DNA of 64,000 nt, from positions 2,262,527 to 2,326,526 of the forward strand of contig NZ_DS264586.1 in NCBI RefSeq assembly GCF_000154225.1. Direction: 5' to 3'. This document shows positions 26,793 through 35,099 of the stretch, piece after piece. This stretch comes from Schaalia dentiphila ATCC 17982 (GTDB taxonomy: Bacteria > Actinomycetota > Actinomycetes > Actinomycetales > Actinomycetaceae). The translations under genes and the position numbers were made by a program. The stretch's first letter is position 1; each line of letters opens with the position of its first letter. The notes under the pieces are model-generated. The model did no database searches and had not been told where the DNA came from. It saw nothing but the letters and a program-made list of their open reading frames with translations.

Positions 26793-26843
26793 ACGCGCAG
26801 GCGTACCTCACCCAGGCGATCAAACACGAGTGAGGATACGGCG

Positions 26844-27473
26844 ATGGCGGACAAGGCCCAGACGTGGGTGTACACCGAGGACTACGTGGCGGAAAGCGAC
26901 GCGCTGACCGCCGCACGCGCCGTCGCTACCGAAATGGGCGCTTCCCCCGTATCCGCTGGCACCGGCGCAGCCCTGCGCATGCTGGCGGCCGTCTCCGGCG
27001 CCCGCGCGGTCCTGGAAGTGGGCACGGGCGCGGGTGTGTCCGGCCTGTGGCTGCTGGACGGCATGGCTGCCGACGGCGTCCTCACGACGATCGACTCCGA
27101 GTCTGAACTCCTGGGCCACGCGCGCCGCAACTTCGCTGCTGCAGGCCTATCCTCGCATCGCACGCGCCTCATCGCCGGGCGCGCTCTCGACGTGCTGCCG
27201 CGCATGGCTGCTCGCGGCTACGACATGGTCGTCCTGGACGGCGACCTGGAGGAAACCCCTCAGTACCTCGATCACGCGGTGCGTATCCTGCGCCCCGGTG
27301 GAACGATCGCTTTCGTGCACGCCCTGTGGCGCGACCAGGTGGCCGACCCCGCGCGTCGCGACGCGCACACCGTGGTCGCCCGCGAGGTGGTCAACTACCT
27401 GCGCGACTCCGATGAGTTCGTGCCCACGCTACTGCCCGTCGGTGACGGCCTGGCGGTCGCCGTGAAGCGCTGA
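26844..27473 (+). CDS. SAM-dependent O-methyltransferase
   Basis: A 209-residue class I methyltransferase of the catechol/caffeoyl-CoA type. The SAM-binding motif I is VLEVGTGAGVSGLWLLDGM; DSESELLGHARRNF and VVLDGDLEETPQYLDHAVRIL follow in the usual places. ATG 26844 (MADKAQTW) has GAGG nine nt upstream. Mycobacteria carry a similar gene near mrp (Rv1220c, from memory), but the sigE/rseA genes found there are absent here. Substrate unknown. Confidence 0.88.
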   Translation: MADKAQTWVYTEDYVAESDALTAARAVATEMGASPVSAGTGAALRMLAAVSGARAVLEVGTGAGVSGLWLLDGMAADGVLTTIDSESELLGHARRNFAAAGLSSHRTRLIAGRALDVLPRMAARGYDMVVLDGDLEETPQYLDHAVRILRPGGTIAFVHALWRDQVADPARRDAHTVVAREVVNYLRDSDEFVPTLLPVGDGLAVAVKR

Positions 27474-27491
27474 GCTGCCCCATTCATAGAC

Positions 27492-27525
27492 AAGCGGCGG
27501 AACAGGAGATCCTGTTCCGCCGCTT
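27492..27525. terminator. Bidirectional hairpin between convergent genes
   Basis: Perfect 15-bp arms AAGCGGCGGAACAGG (27492-27506) and CCTGTTCCGCCGCTT (27511-27525) with a 4-nt loop. It separates the methyltransferase gene from the convergent DUF3117 gene. Confidence 0.8.
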
Positions 27526-27537
27526 CGTCTCTATCTG

Positions 27538-27702
27538 TCAGATGGCCGCTCCGAGAGCTTCGGCGAGTTCCGCCGCCTCCTGCTCGTTCAGCTCAATGAC
27601 GAGCCGACCGCCCCCTTCGCTGGGAATGCGCATGACGATACCGCGCCCTTCGGCGCTGACTTCGAGGGGTCCATCCCCCGTGCGAGGCTTCATTGCTGCC
27701 AT
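27538..27702 (-). CDS. DUF3117 small protein
   Basis: A 54-residue protein, MAAMKPRTGDGPLEVSAEGR at the start and LVIELNEQEAAELAEALGAAI at the end. It matches DUF3117 (Rv1211-like), a very short and highly conserved actinobacterial family of unknown function. The ATG at 27702 has AGAAGGAGT upstream. It is too short for many gene finders but is clearly real from its conserved N terminus and the flanking terminator. The neighbourhood with LOG and dapE is also seen in mycobacteria. Confidence 0.9.
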   Translation of the reverse strand: MAAMKPRTGDGPLEVSAEGRGIVMRIPSEGGGRLVIELNEQEAAELAEALGAAI

Positions 27703-27893
27703 GAGAGTACTCCTTCTCAGAGTTATGCCCGCGCCTCCTCAGGCGGGGTAACATACCTATTTTATCGAATAAGCGCCATTTTTCCTTAACACACCGCAAA
27801 GAGTAATCAATAAAAATAATCCAATCGATTAATTAGTCCTGTAACAAGTGGAGTTTGATAGAACATAGCACCCGCATAAAGGCTGCAAAACTA
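27703..27893. other. AT-rich intergenic segment
   Basis: About 190 bp between the DUF3117 start and the LOG stop. The part from 27755 to 27890 is strikingly AT-rich for this genome (for example TCGATTAATTAGTCC). It holds the DUF3117 promoter and perhaps a decayed insert; no gene seen. Confidence 0.45.
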
Positions 27894-28625
27894 CTAGGCA
27901 CCCGTCGCTAGACGCACGGCCTCCTCCGGGTCATCCACGACGCGGAGCAGGTCCACGTCGCCGGGCGAGATCATCCCGGCATCGACCATCGAGGAGCGGA
28001 TCCAATCGACCAGGCCCGACCAGTAGTCGGTCCCCACGAGGACCACCGGGAAGGAACGGATCTTCCCCGTCTGCACGAGGGTCGCGGACTCGAAGAGCTC
28101 ATCCATGGTCCCAAACCCCCCGGGCATCACGATGAAACCCCGCGAGTACTTGACGAACATGGTCTTACGAGCGAAGAAGTAGCGGAAGTTAACGCCCAGG
28201 TTCACCCACTGGTTCAAGCCCTGCTCGTGGGGCAGCTCGATACCCAGGCCGATCGACGTTCCGCCGGCCTCCCATGCGCCGCGGTTCGCCGCTTCCATCA
28301 TGCCGGGGCCGCCGCCCGTGATGACGGCGTAGCCGCGATCCACGAGGAGCTCACCGATGCGCTGGGCGCACTCGTAGAGGGGCTCGTCGGGGCGGGTGCG
28401 AGCGGAACCGAACACCGAGATGGCGGGGCCGACCTCCGCGAGGGCCTCGAAGCCCTCGACGAACTCGGACTGGATGCGTAGGACCCGCCACGGGTCCTCG
28501 TGCTTCCAGTCCGCGCTCTGGTCGGACTGGAGCAGCGATGCGTCCGAGGTCATGCGCGGGATCTGGTCGCCTCGCAGGACGATGGATCCGCGGCGGTAGG
28601 TGTGCGTCGGCTTGGTCATGGTCAT
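27894..28625 (-). CDS. LOG family protein (TIGR00730)
   Basis: A 243-residue Rossmann-like protein with the LOG signature PGGFGTMDELFE and an upstream GGGPGMMEAANRGA. Members are cytokinin-type nucleotide 5'-monophosphate phosphoribohydrolases or related nucleotide hydrolases. In actinobacteria the cellular role is unsettled. Its ATG overlaps the dapE stop by four nt (ATGA), so it is translationally coupled to dapE. The first 45 residues are poorly conserved-looking and charged. Confidence 0.9.
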   Translation of the reverse strand: MTMTKPTHTYRRGSIVLRGDQIPRMTSDASLLQSDQSADWKHEDPWRVLRIQSEFVEGFEALAEVGPAISVFGSARTRPDEPLYECAQRIGELLVDRGYAVITGGGPGMMEAANRGAWEAGGTSIGLGIELPHEQGLNQWVNLGVNFRYFFARKTMFVKYSRGFIVMPGGFGTMDELFESATLVQTGKIRSFPVVLVGTDYWSGLVDWIRSSMVDAGMISPGDVDLLRVVDDPEEAVRLATGA

Positions 28626-29803
28626 GCCTCCCTGTGTGGTGCAGGCGTCGGTGCCGGCTGCGCGAGCACGAACGCTCGCAGCGTGTCGTGCACCTTCACG
28701 ATATCGGATACGGGCGTATGTTCGTCGCGCGTGTGCGCCAGTAGCGGGTCACCGGGGCCGAAGTTCATGGCGGGCACGCCGGCCTGGGTGAAGCGCGCGA
28801 CGTCGGTCCAGCCGACCTTTGCACTCAGCTGCAGCTCCTCACCCCGCGAGGCCGCGACCTGGCGGGCGACCGACAGGAAGCGCTGGGCGACGTCAGAGTC
28901 CGCTCCCGGCCTGGCCCCTTCGCACAGGTCATCGATCTCGACCGTGGCGCCCGTGCCCTCGAAGAGCCCGCGCACCCACTCCAGGGCATCGTCCGCGCGC
29001 GTGGAGGGAGCGAAGCGGTAGTTGACGGTCATCGACGCAGCCTCGGGAATTACGTTGTTGGCGATACCGCCCGCGACGCGTACGACCGAGAGGGATTCGC
29101 GGAATTCAAGGCCATCGACGGTAACGACAGGGTTTCCGTAGGCGGCGATACGCTCGATGACGGGAGCCATCGCGTGGATCGCGTTGACGCCCATCCACGC
29201 GCGAGCCGAGTGCGAGGCGCGCCCCGGGAAGTGTGCAATGACGCGCAGCGTGCCGTTGCAGCCGCCTTCCACCTGGGCGGCGGTGGGCTCGCCCAACAGC
29301 GCCAGGTCGCCGACCAGCCATTCGGGGTGGTTGCGCTGGACGCGCCCCAGGCCGTTCAGGTGGGAGGCGACCTCCTCGTGATCGTAGAAGACCCAGGTGA
29401 CGTCGGCGTTCAGCGCAGCCTCGTCGCTGGAACGGAGGACAGCGCCAGCCTCGCACGCGAGCGCGAGTGTCGCCGCGCAGCCTCCAAGCATGTCGACAGA
29501 CCCACGACCCCACAGGACCGTGGCCCCGTCGCGCTCCTCGAAGCGACCGGGGACATTGTCGGCGATGGGGACGGTGTCGAGATGCCCGGCGAGAACCACG
29601 CGCTGGTCGAGGCCGAGACAAGTCCGCGCGCAGACGGCATCACCGTCGCGCAGGATCTCCAGGGATGGGACCGATCCGAATCCGGCATCGAGCAGGGCCG
29701 CCTCGACGGCGTCAGCCAGGGGCCCTTCGTCTCCCGACACCGAGGGAATGTCGATCATTTGGCGCGTGAGCTCGACCGGGTCCGTCAGGTTCGTCAGCTG
29801 CAT
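28622..29803 (-). CDS. dapE: Succinyl-diaminopimelate desuccinylase
   Basis: A 393-residue M20 family enzyme. It hydrolyses N-succinyl-LL-diaminopimelate to LL-diaminopimelate and succinate in lysine and peptidoglycan synthesis. Zinc-site motifs are visible: GHLDTVPIADN, GRGSVDMLGG, YDHEEV and the C-terminal FGPGDPLLAHTRDEHTP. I chose ATG 29803 (MQLTNLTDP) because GAAGGAGGAACC directly precedes it. It is the first gene of a two-gene operon with the LOG gene. The length fits the actinobacterial DapE subtype; a peptidase of the same family is the alternative. Confidence 0.9.
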   Translation of the reverse strand: MQLTNLTDPVELTRQMIDIPSVSGDEGPLADAVEAALLDAGFGSVPSLEILRDGDAVCARTCLGLDQRVVLAGHLDTVPIADNVPGRFEERDGATVLWGRGSVDMLGGCAATLALACEAGAVLRSSDEAALNADVTWVFYDHEEVASHLNGLGRVQRNHPEWLVGDLALLGEPTAAQVEGGCNGTLRVIAHFPGRASHSARAWMGVNAIHAMAPVIERIAAYGNPVVTVDGLEFRESLSVVRVAGGIANNVIPEAASMTVNYRFAPSTRADDALEWVRGLFEGTGATVEIDDLCEGARPGADSDVAQRFLSVARQVAASRGEELQLSAKVGWTDVARFTQAGVPAMNFGPGDPLLAHTRDEHTPVSDIVKVHDTLRAFVLAQPAPTPAPHREA

Positions 29804-29930
29804 GGTTCCTCCTTCACGGATGCCTCCAGGATAGCCGTGCACTCCCCCACCTGCGTCCCTCCGCCGCTCCCCGGGAGCGAGCCCCGGCCTCCTTCCTGAT
29901 ACCCGTTTTTGCGCGAACCACCCAAGGTGT

Positions 29931-29936
29931 TACCCT
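29931..29936 (+). promoter_or_regulatory. minus-10-like box, leaderless start
   Basis: TACCCT ends six nt before the ATG at 29943. No ribosome site is present. Confidence 0.45.
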
Positions 29937-29942
29937 CAGCAC

Positions 29943-30716
29943 ATGACACGCTGTGCTAACCCGTTGCTGTTTGCGGGTATCGCTTCTTTCCTGTCCGCGC
30001 GAACCGGGGGTCGTTTTCGCCTGATCATCGGCTACGAAACCCCTGAGAATCAGGACGCTGCGCGCGACGGCGCTGCGGTCGTCGAAGCGTCCGGCGGGCA
30101 CGCCCTGCTCATGCCGCGTGCGCTCCCCGCTCCCCTGACGGCGTTTTCGGTGCGCATGGTGATGGCGGACGGCGCCGTGTACGTGCGCGCGTCGGGTGAG
30201 ACCCTCATCTACCTGGGTGGGCGCGCAATCGATCGCTCGCACGAGGGCGCTCTGGCCCCCGATGCTGAGCTGGCCCTCATCGACGAGGCCGTGGCCGCGT
30301 GCGGGGACGGCTCGTCCCTCCCCCGTTCGCTGGGAGGCTGGGAGTCGGTGGGCGACGGAATGGTCGGCGCGTACGTGGACCGCTGCACCTCGCGCATCGC
30401 CTCCCTGGAGCCTTCCGGCGCACGCGGGACCTCCGTGTCGATCGACGAGGCCTCGGGGCTCCTGGCGACTCTCCTGGACCACCTGGGCGTGCCGGTCGTC
30501 AAGGAGGGCGCTGATCTCTCCCTCAGCGTTTCCTCGGATGGGCGTACCCTGAGCACCTCGGTGCCCGAGGAGCGGGTCCGCAGCGCGCTGGAGGATGCGC
30601 TGAGCACCTCTCCCGCCGTGCCCACCGACCCGGGCCTGTACTGCGTGGACCCGGCCTTCGTACTCGACGCGGACGCGCTGTGCGCGGGCGCGGCGCTGGC
30701 AGTGCTAGGAGTCTGA
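29943..30716 (+). CDS. Degenerate phosphohexomutase-like protein (probable pseudoenzyme)
   Basis: A 257-residue protein with no catalytic motif. Residues about 22-75 (RLIIGYETPENQDAARDGAA, then LLMPRALPAPLTAFSVR) follow the pattern of domain I of actinobacterial phosphomannomutases, where the text reads roughly VGxDxRxxS...LLPxPxPTPVxAFAVR. The next segment, which in real mutases holds the phosphoserine loop TASHNP and NGYKVY, is shortened to YVRASGETLIYLGGRAI, so the active serine loop is missing. Later parts resemble a reduced domain II. I infer an inactive relative of ManB/PgmB; the alignment is by eye. manC lies about 1.4 kb away. Function unknown. Confidence 0.6.
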   Translation: MTRCANPLLFAGIASFLSARTGGRFRLIIGYETPENQDAARDGAAVVEASGGHALLMPRALPAPLTAFSVRMVMADGAVYVRASGETLIYLGGRAIDRSHEGALAPDAELALIDEAVAACGDGSSLPRSLGGWESVGDGMVGAYVDRCTSRIASLEPSGARGTSVSIDEASGLLATLLDHLGVPVVKEGADLSLSVSSDGRTLSTSVPEERVRSALEDALSTSPAVPTDPGLYCVDPAFVLDADALCAGAALAVLGV

Positions 30717-30728
30717 GACCGAACAGTT

Positions 30729-30756
30729 GTGCCCCGGGGACACGTCCCCGGGGCAC
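30729..30756. terminator. Hairpin between convergent genes
   Basis: Perfect 12-bp arms GTGCCCCGGGGA (30729-30740) and TCCCCGGGGCAC (30745-30756) with a 4-nt loop, between two convergent stops. Confidence 0.7.
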
Positions 30757-30775
30757 TGCCGTCTATACCGTCAGC

Positions 30776-31957
30776 TCACACGTCGAAGGGTGTGGAGATG
30801 ACCATGCCGCCCGTCTCGATCTGGCCGACCATGTCGGACAGGCCCAGCTTGAGCTCGGAGGACAGCATCGGCGTGTAGGCGCCGAAGCCCGTGAGGATCA
30901 CGCCGCCCGAGGCCAGGGACACCGGGACGACGGATGCCTTCTCACCCGCGGAGGCCTGGGCGATGAGGGTATCCATCGCGGCCTTGTAATCCACGACGAC
31001 GCCCGTCAGCACGGGAGCGCCGATGGCGGAGCGGACCTCGTCGGCGATCTGGATGTAGCTGAACGCGTCCGCGAATGACTGCGTGTCCACCTGCTGCGTC
31101 ACCGACCCGCCGGACTGGCCGGACATCGGTGCGGTCTCAGCCGACTGGGCCTCGTCGCGAGTCAGGCCCTTCAGGTCGTTCTTCGTCAGGCCCGACCACA
31201 CAAGGCGCACGGTCGGGTTGGCGGCCTCGGTGACGGCGCGCGCGGCGCCCTCGTTGGCCTCACCGGCGAAGGGGGCGATGATGTCGGCGCCTTGAGAGAG
31301 CGCGTCGGCGGTCGCCGTGCGCACCTCGTTGGCGCTGCCCGCGTACGTGCCGTCGCTCGTCACGGGGTTCCAGCCGAGCACCGTGATCGACGTGCCGTTG
31401 GCCAGGTTGTAGGCGTCCACGCCCTGGGAGAACGCGGACATCTGCGAGCTGGTGACGTTGTCACGCTCTCCGCCGATGACGGCGAGCGTGCCCGTGGTCG
31501 TCATGCCCGCGGAGGCGTAGCCGGCCAGGTAGGCGGCCTGCGAGGCGTCCACGTCGACGACCGAGCCGTTCTTCAGAGTGGTCGCGGCACCCTTGGAGTC
31601 AACGAAGGAGGCGCCCACGAGGGCGAAGCGAACCTTCGGGTTGGAACGTGCGGCCTCGGAGATCGAGGCGGCCATGGTCGAGTCCGCGCCCACGATCAGC
31701 GTGCAGCCGGAGGTCACGAGCGAGGCCGGTGCCTCCTGCCCGCTGGCCGACTCGAAAGCGACAGACGCGTCGTTCGCGGCGCTCGCGAGAGCGGTCGCGA
31801 CGGGGTCCGTGGCGGCGTCGCCGTGGGCTCCGGAGATGGCGGCGCAGACTTTCGCGGAGGCTGCGGGGGTGGCGGCGGGCGTGGTCGAGCAAGCTCCAAG
31901 GGCCAAGGAGGCCGCGGTCGCGGTGGTTGCGAGCGCGGCGATGGTCCGCTTGTTCAC
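30776..31957 (-). CDS. BMP-family substrate-binding lipoprotein
   Basis: A 393-residue lipoprotein. GTG 31957 gives MNKRTIAALATTATAASLAL followed by lipobox L20-G-A-C23. The mature part shows the BMP/PnrA pattern: DSTMAASISEAARSNPKVRFALVGA, ASQAAYLAGYASAG, AVIGGERDN and DIIAPFAGEANEGAARA. BMP proteins bind nucleosides or related ligands for ABC importers, but no permease or ATPase gene is adjacent, so the transporter must be encoded elsewhere or the protein acts alone. GAAAGGCATCACAC precedes the start. Ligand unknown. Confidence 0.85.
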   Translation of the reverse strand: MNKRTIAALATTATAASLALGACSTTPAATPAASAKVCAAISGAHGDAATDPVATALASAANDASVAFESASGQEAPASLVTSGCTLIVGADSTMAASISEAARSNPKVRFALVGASFVDSKGAATTLKNGSVVDVDASQAAYLAGYASAGMTTTGTLAVIGGERDNVTSSQMSAFSQGVDAYNLANGTSITVLGWNPVTSDGTYAGSANEVRTATADALSQGADIIAPFAGEANEGAARAVTEAANPTVRLVWSGLTKNDLKGLTRDEAQSAETAPMSGQSGGSVTQQVDTQSFADAFSYIQIADEVRSAIGAPVLTGVVVDYKAAMDTLIAQASAGEKASVVPVSLASGGVILTGFGAYTPMLSSELKLGLSDMVGQIETGGMVISTPFDV

Positions 31958-32076
31958 GTGTGATGCCTTTCGTAGGGGCTTCTTGCTGCCCAACACGCTA
32001 CCAGCCCCGTACCCCTGCGCGGCGGGCGGGGCGGCGCACCTCACCCGAGAGCGAACAGGGCGCGGCGAGGCCAGAC

Positions 32077-32101
32077 CCCCTCGCGGGAGCGCCACGAGGG
32101 G
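32077..32101 (-). terminator. Short hairpin after manC
   Basis: Arms CCCCTCG (32077-32083) and CGAGGGG (32095-32101), 29 nt past the manC stop, with no T run. Weak evidence. Confidence 0.35.
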
Positions 32102-32129
32102 ATACGCCAGGCCGCGCGTCGGCGAGGCG

Positions 32130-33248
32130 TCAGAGCAGGTCGGAGCGGCCCCGGTCAGCGAGCTGGTCGACGACGGCCTTCACGGACTGCGCGCGGTCGC
32201 GGCGCGTCACGAGGATCGCGTCGGGGGTCAGAGCGACGGCCACATCGGGCACGCCGACGAGCGCGACGAGGGGCCCCTCGCCATCCTGCGTGAGGGAACA
32301 GAAGACCGCCGCCCCTTCGGATTCGACGCGCAGCGCCTCGCCCAGGTTGCCCGCCTCCGCGACAATGCCGGTGAGGGCCTCGAAGTCGCCGAGATCCGTC
32401 CAACCCAGCTCGGCGTCTGCGGGCACGACCGCCACTCCCCCGTCGGTGGCCACCGGCTCGGCGATCGCGTGGTCGATGGCGATCTTCGTCAGGTGCGGCC
32501 AGTTATCCGCCAGCACCTCATCGAACTCGGGGGTGCCCCACGCGCGCGCGACGGTCTCCAGGCGTGCGTGCATGTCGGGCAGCAGGCGGGCCAGATGGGC
32601 GGCAAGCACGCCCGCCGACACGATGAACATACCCGCGTTCCACAGGTAGCCCGCCGCCACGTAGCGGGCAGCCGTGTCGGCATCCGGCTTCTCCACGAAC
32701 TCGGCGACCCGGCGAGCGCCGCACTCAGCGTCGGCTTCCCCGGCCTCGTCAGAGAGGGCCGGACCGGGTGCGATGTACCCGTAGGCGGTCGACGCCTCCG
32801 TGGGTGTCAGGCCGATCGTCACGACGTAGCCCTCGCGGGCGGCGCCGATCGCCGTCTCGACGGCGATGCGCAGCAGCTCGGGGCGGGCGATCAGGTGGTC
32901 GGCCGCGAAGGACCCGACGATCGCGTCATCCCCGAAGCGCTCGCGCACGACGTATGCGGCCAGGCCGATCGCGGCCATTGAATCGCGGCCCGACGGCTCG
33001 ATGAGAAGCGTGCGATTATCCGACGAGGCGAACTCAGGCAGCTGGGCGAGCACGCCGTCGCGGTGCGCCTGGCCGGTCACGATGGTCACCGACGAGGCCG
33101 ACTCCTCCAGGCGGTCCACCGTGCCCTGCAGGAGGGTACGGCCCGTGCCCGCCAGGTCGAGGAGGAACTTGGGGCGGCGGCGGCGCGACAGCGGCCACAG
33201 GCGGGTGCCAGCACCGCCGGCGGGGATGATCACGTGGAGGTCACTCAT
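32130..33248 (-). CDS. manC: Mannose-1-phosphate guanylyltransferase
   Basis: A 372-residue sugar nucleotidyltransferase that makes GDP-mannose from mannose 1-phosphate and GTP. The signature IIPAGGAGTRLWPLSRRRRPKF lies at residues 7-29. FAADHL, VEKPD and LWNAGMF follow at the usual spacings. It has no C-terminal isomerase domain, so it is the short monofunctional type. The ATG at 33248 has no ribosome site, but GATACT ends seven nt upstream. GDP-mannose would feed lipoglycan and protein mannosylation. No mannomutase gene lies next to it. Confidence 0.92.
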   Translation of the reverse strand: MSDLHVIIPAGGAGTRLWPLSRRRRPKFLLDLAGTGRTLLQGTVDRLEESASSVTIVTGQAHRDGVLAQLPEFASSDNRTLLIEPSGRDSMAAIGLAAYVVRERFGDDAIVGSFAADHLIARPELLRIAVETAIGAAREGYVVTIGLTPTEASTAYGYIAPGPALSDEAGEADAECGARRVAEFVEKPDADTAARYVAAGYLWNAGMFIVSAGVLAAHLARLLPDMHARLETVARAWGTPEFDEVLADNWPHLTKIAIDHAIAEPVATDGGVAVVPADAELGWTDLGDFEALTGIVAEAGNLGEALRVESEGAAVFCSLTQDGEGPLVALVGVPDVAVALTPDAILVTRRDRAQSVKAVVDQLADRGRSDLL

Positions 33249-33255
33249 GCCCCCA

Positions 33256-33261
33256 AGTATC
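33256..33261 (-). promoter_or_regulatory. minus-10 box, leaderless start of manC
   Basis: GATACT on the minus strand ends seven nt before the ATG at 33248. It lies just downstream of the rplY terminator. Confidence 0.5.
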
Positions 33262-33270
33262 GCAGATACG

Positions 33271-33304
33271 ACGAGGGGGCGAGGCATCAGCCTCGCCCCC
33301 TCGT
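33271..33304 (-). terminator. Terminator of rplY
   Basis: Perfect 15-bp arms ACGAGGGGGCGAGGC (33271-33285) and GCCTCGCCCCCTCGT (33290-33304) with loop ATCA. Confidence 0.82.
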
Positions 33305-33327
33305 GGAAAGCGTGCGTTACGCGAGCG

Positions 33328-33936
33328 TCACTCGGCGTCGCCCTCTGCGTCGCCCTCTGCGGCGGCCTCTTCGGTGGCTTCCTCAGCCTCTTCAGGGGCG
33401 GCTTCCTGAACGGCGACGATGACCGTCTCGGGATCGAGCTCGACCTCAACGCCGGCGGGCAGCTTCAGGTCGGAGACGTGCACGGCGGAGCCGGCCTCGA
33501 CGCCCTCAATGGAAACCTCGAGGCTCTCGGGGATGGAGGTGGCGGGGGCCTTCACCAGGATGGTGAACTCCTCGACGGAGTGGACGGTGCCGGGGGCGGA
33601 CTCGCCAACGACGACGACGGGGACCTCAACGTCGACCTTCTCGCCGGCCTTGACGGCCAGGAAGTCGGCGTGCAGGATGTCGCGGCGCACGGGGTGAACC
33701 TGAACGTCCTTGACGAGGGCCAGCTGGGTCTTGCCCTCGATCTTCAGCTCAACGAGCGCGTTCTTGGTGCCGCGAACGATGAGGAAGAGGTCGTGGCCGG
33801 GAACGTCCAGGTGACGGGGCTCGGCGCCGTGGCCGTAGAGGACCGTGGGGACCTTGCCAGCGCGGCGGGCGCGGCGGGCAGCACCCTTACCAAACTCGGA
33901 ACGCTCTTCGGCAAGCAGGATGGGGTTGTCGCTCAT
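33328..33936 (-). CDS. rplY: Ribosomal protein bL25 (CTC form)
   Basis: A 202-residue bL25/CTC protein that binds 5S rRNA. The N-terminal L25 domain (LAEERSEFGKGAARRARRAG, PTVLYGHG) is followed by the CTC-type beta domain (about 100-185). A strongly acidic tail rich in Glu and Ala closes the protein. Length fits the long CTC variant found in actinobacteria. GAAAGACAC precedes the ATG. It follows prs on the same strand but is separated by a strong hairpin, so it has its own transcript or is read through at low level. Confidence 0.95.
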   Translation of the reverse strand: MSDNPILLAEERSEFGKGAARRARRAGKVPTVLYGHGAEPRHLDVPGHDLFLIVRGTKNALVELKIEGKTQLALVKDVQVHPVRRDILHADFLAVKAGEKVDVEVPVVVVGESAPGTVHSVEEFTILVKAPATSIPESLEVSIEGVEAGSAVHVSDLKLPAGVEVELDPETVIVAVQEAAPEEAEEATEEAAAEGDAEGDAE

Positions 33937-34035
33937 GTGTCTTTCCTTCGTTTCTCAGGTCCGGCGTCGGTGTCGGCAGAGTGAAGGAAACGCGTGGCAT
34001 TTCAATTCAGGCCCTGTCGATAACGGCAGATACGG

Positions 34036-34087
34036 ATCCGCCCTCGCCGGAGCAACCCCAATAGGTTACCTCACGGCGAGGGCGGAT
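34036..34087 (-). terminator. Hairpin between prs and rplY
   Basis: Perfect 14-bp arms ATCCGCCCTCGCCG (34036-34049) and CGGCGAGGGCGGAT (34074-34087). It ends the prs transcript. Confidence 0.72.
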
Positions 34088-34103
34088 GTGAAGCGGGAGG
34101 CGC

Positions 34104-35075
34104 TCAGTTAAAGAGCGATGTGACCGAACCGTCTTCGAAGACCTCTTGGATCGCGCGAGCCAGGAGCGGCGCGATGGAGAGGACGGTGAGCTGCTCGAAG
34201 CGCTTCTCAGCGGGGATCGGCAGCGTGTCGGTGACGACAACCTCGGCGGCGCCGGACTCGGAGAGACGCTTCGCGGCGGGGTCGGAGAGGATGCCGTGGG
34301 TGGCCACGACGATGACCTTCTTGGCACCGGCATTGTTGAGGACGTTGATCGCCTCGGTGATCGTGCCGGCCGTGTCGATCATGTCGTCCACCAGGACGCA
34401 CTCCTTGCCTGCGACCTCGCCGACGACGCGGTTTGCGACGGCGACGTTGGGGCGGGTGGTGTCGCGGGTCTTGTGGACGAAGGCCAGGGGCGCGCCGCCC
34501 AGCTTCTTCGACCACTTCTCGGCGACGCGAATGCGGCCGGCGTCGGGAGAGACGATGGCGGTGTTGGTCAGGTCGACGCGACCGCGCACGTAGTCCACGA
34601 GGACCGGCATGGCGAAGAGGTGGTCGACCGGGCCGTCGAAGAAGCCCTGTTCCTGCGAGGCGTGCAGGTCGACGCTCATGATGCGGTCGGCACCGGCTGC
34701 CCGGTACAGGTCAGCCATGAGGCGCGCGGAGATGGGCTCGCGCCCCTGGTGCTTCTTGTCCTGGCGCGAGTACGGGTAGAAGGGAGCAACCACGGTGATG
34801 CGCTTAGCGGAAGCGCGCTTGGCAGCGTCAATCATGATGAGCTGCTCCATGATCCACTTGTTGATGTCGCCCTCGATGGACTGCAGGACGAACACGTCGG
34901 CGCCGCGAACGGACTCGTTGAAGCGCACGTAAATCTCGCCGGAGGCGAAGTCGTAGGCCGTCACCGGCGAGACCCCACATCCGATTTCCTCGCCCACGGC
35001 GTGAGCCAGGTCCATGTGAGCTCGTCCAGAAACGAGGACGAGGTTCTTCTCTCCGGTGGTCACCAGTCCGCTCAT
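34104..35075 (-). CDS. prs: Ribose-phosphate pyrophosphokinase
   Basis: A 323-residue PRPP synthetase. It transfers pyrophosphate from ATP to ribose 5-phosphate, supplying nucleotide, His and Trp synthesis. Key motifs are PFYPYSRQDKKHQGREPISA, VDLHASQEQGFFDGPVDHL and the PRPP loop CVLVDDMIDTAGT. AAGGAGAGACAACCGC precedes the ATG. It lies 24 nt after glmU, so the two are an operon, as in mycobacteria. Confidence 0.96.
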   Translation of the reverse strand: MSGLVTTGEKNLVLVSGRAHMDLAHAVGEEIGCGVSPVTAYDFASGEIYVRFNESVRGADVFVLQSIEGDINKWIMEQLIMIDAAKRASAKRITVVAPFYPYSRQDKKHQGREPISARLMADLYRAAGADRIMSVDLHASQEQGFFDGPVDHLFAMPVLVDYVRGRVDLTNTAIVSPDAGRIRVAEKWSKKLGGAPLAFVHKTRDTTRPNVAVANRVVGEVAGKECVLVDDMIDTAGTITEAINVLNNAGAKKVIVVATHGILSDPAAKRLSESGAAEVVVTDTLPIPAEKRFEQLTVLSIAPLLARAIQEVFEDGSVTSLFN

Positions 35076-35099
35076 GCGGTTGTCTCTCCTTGTGTTGGA

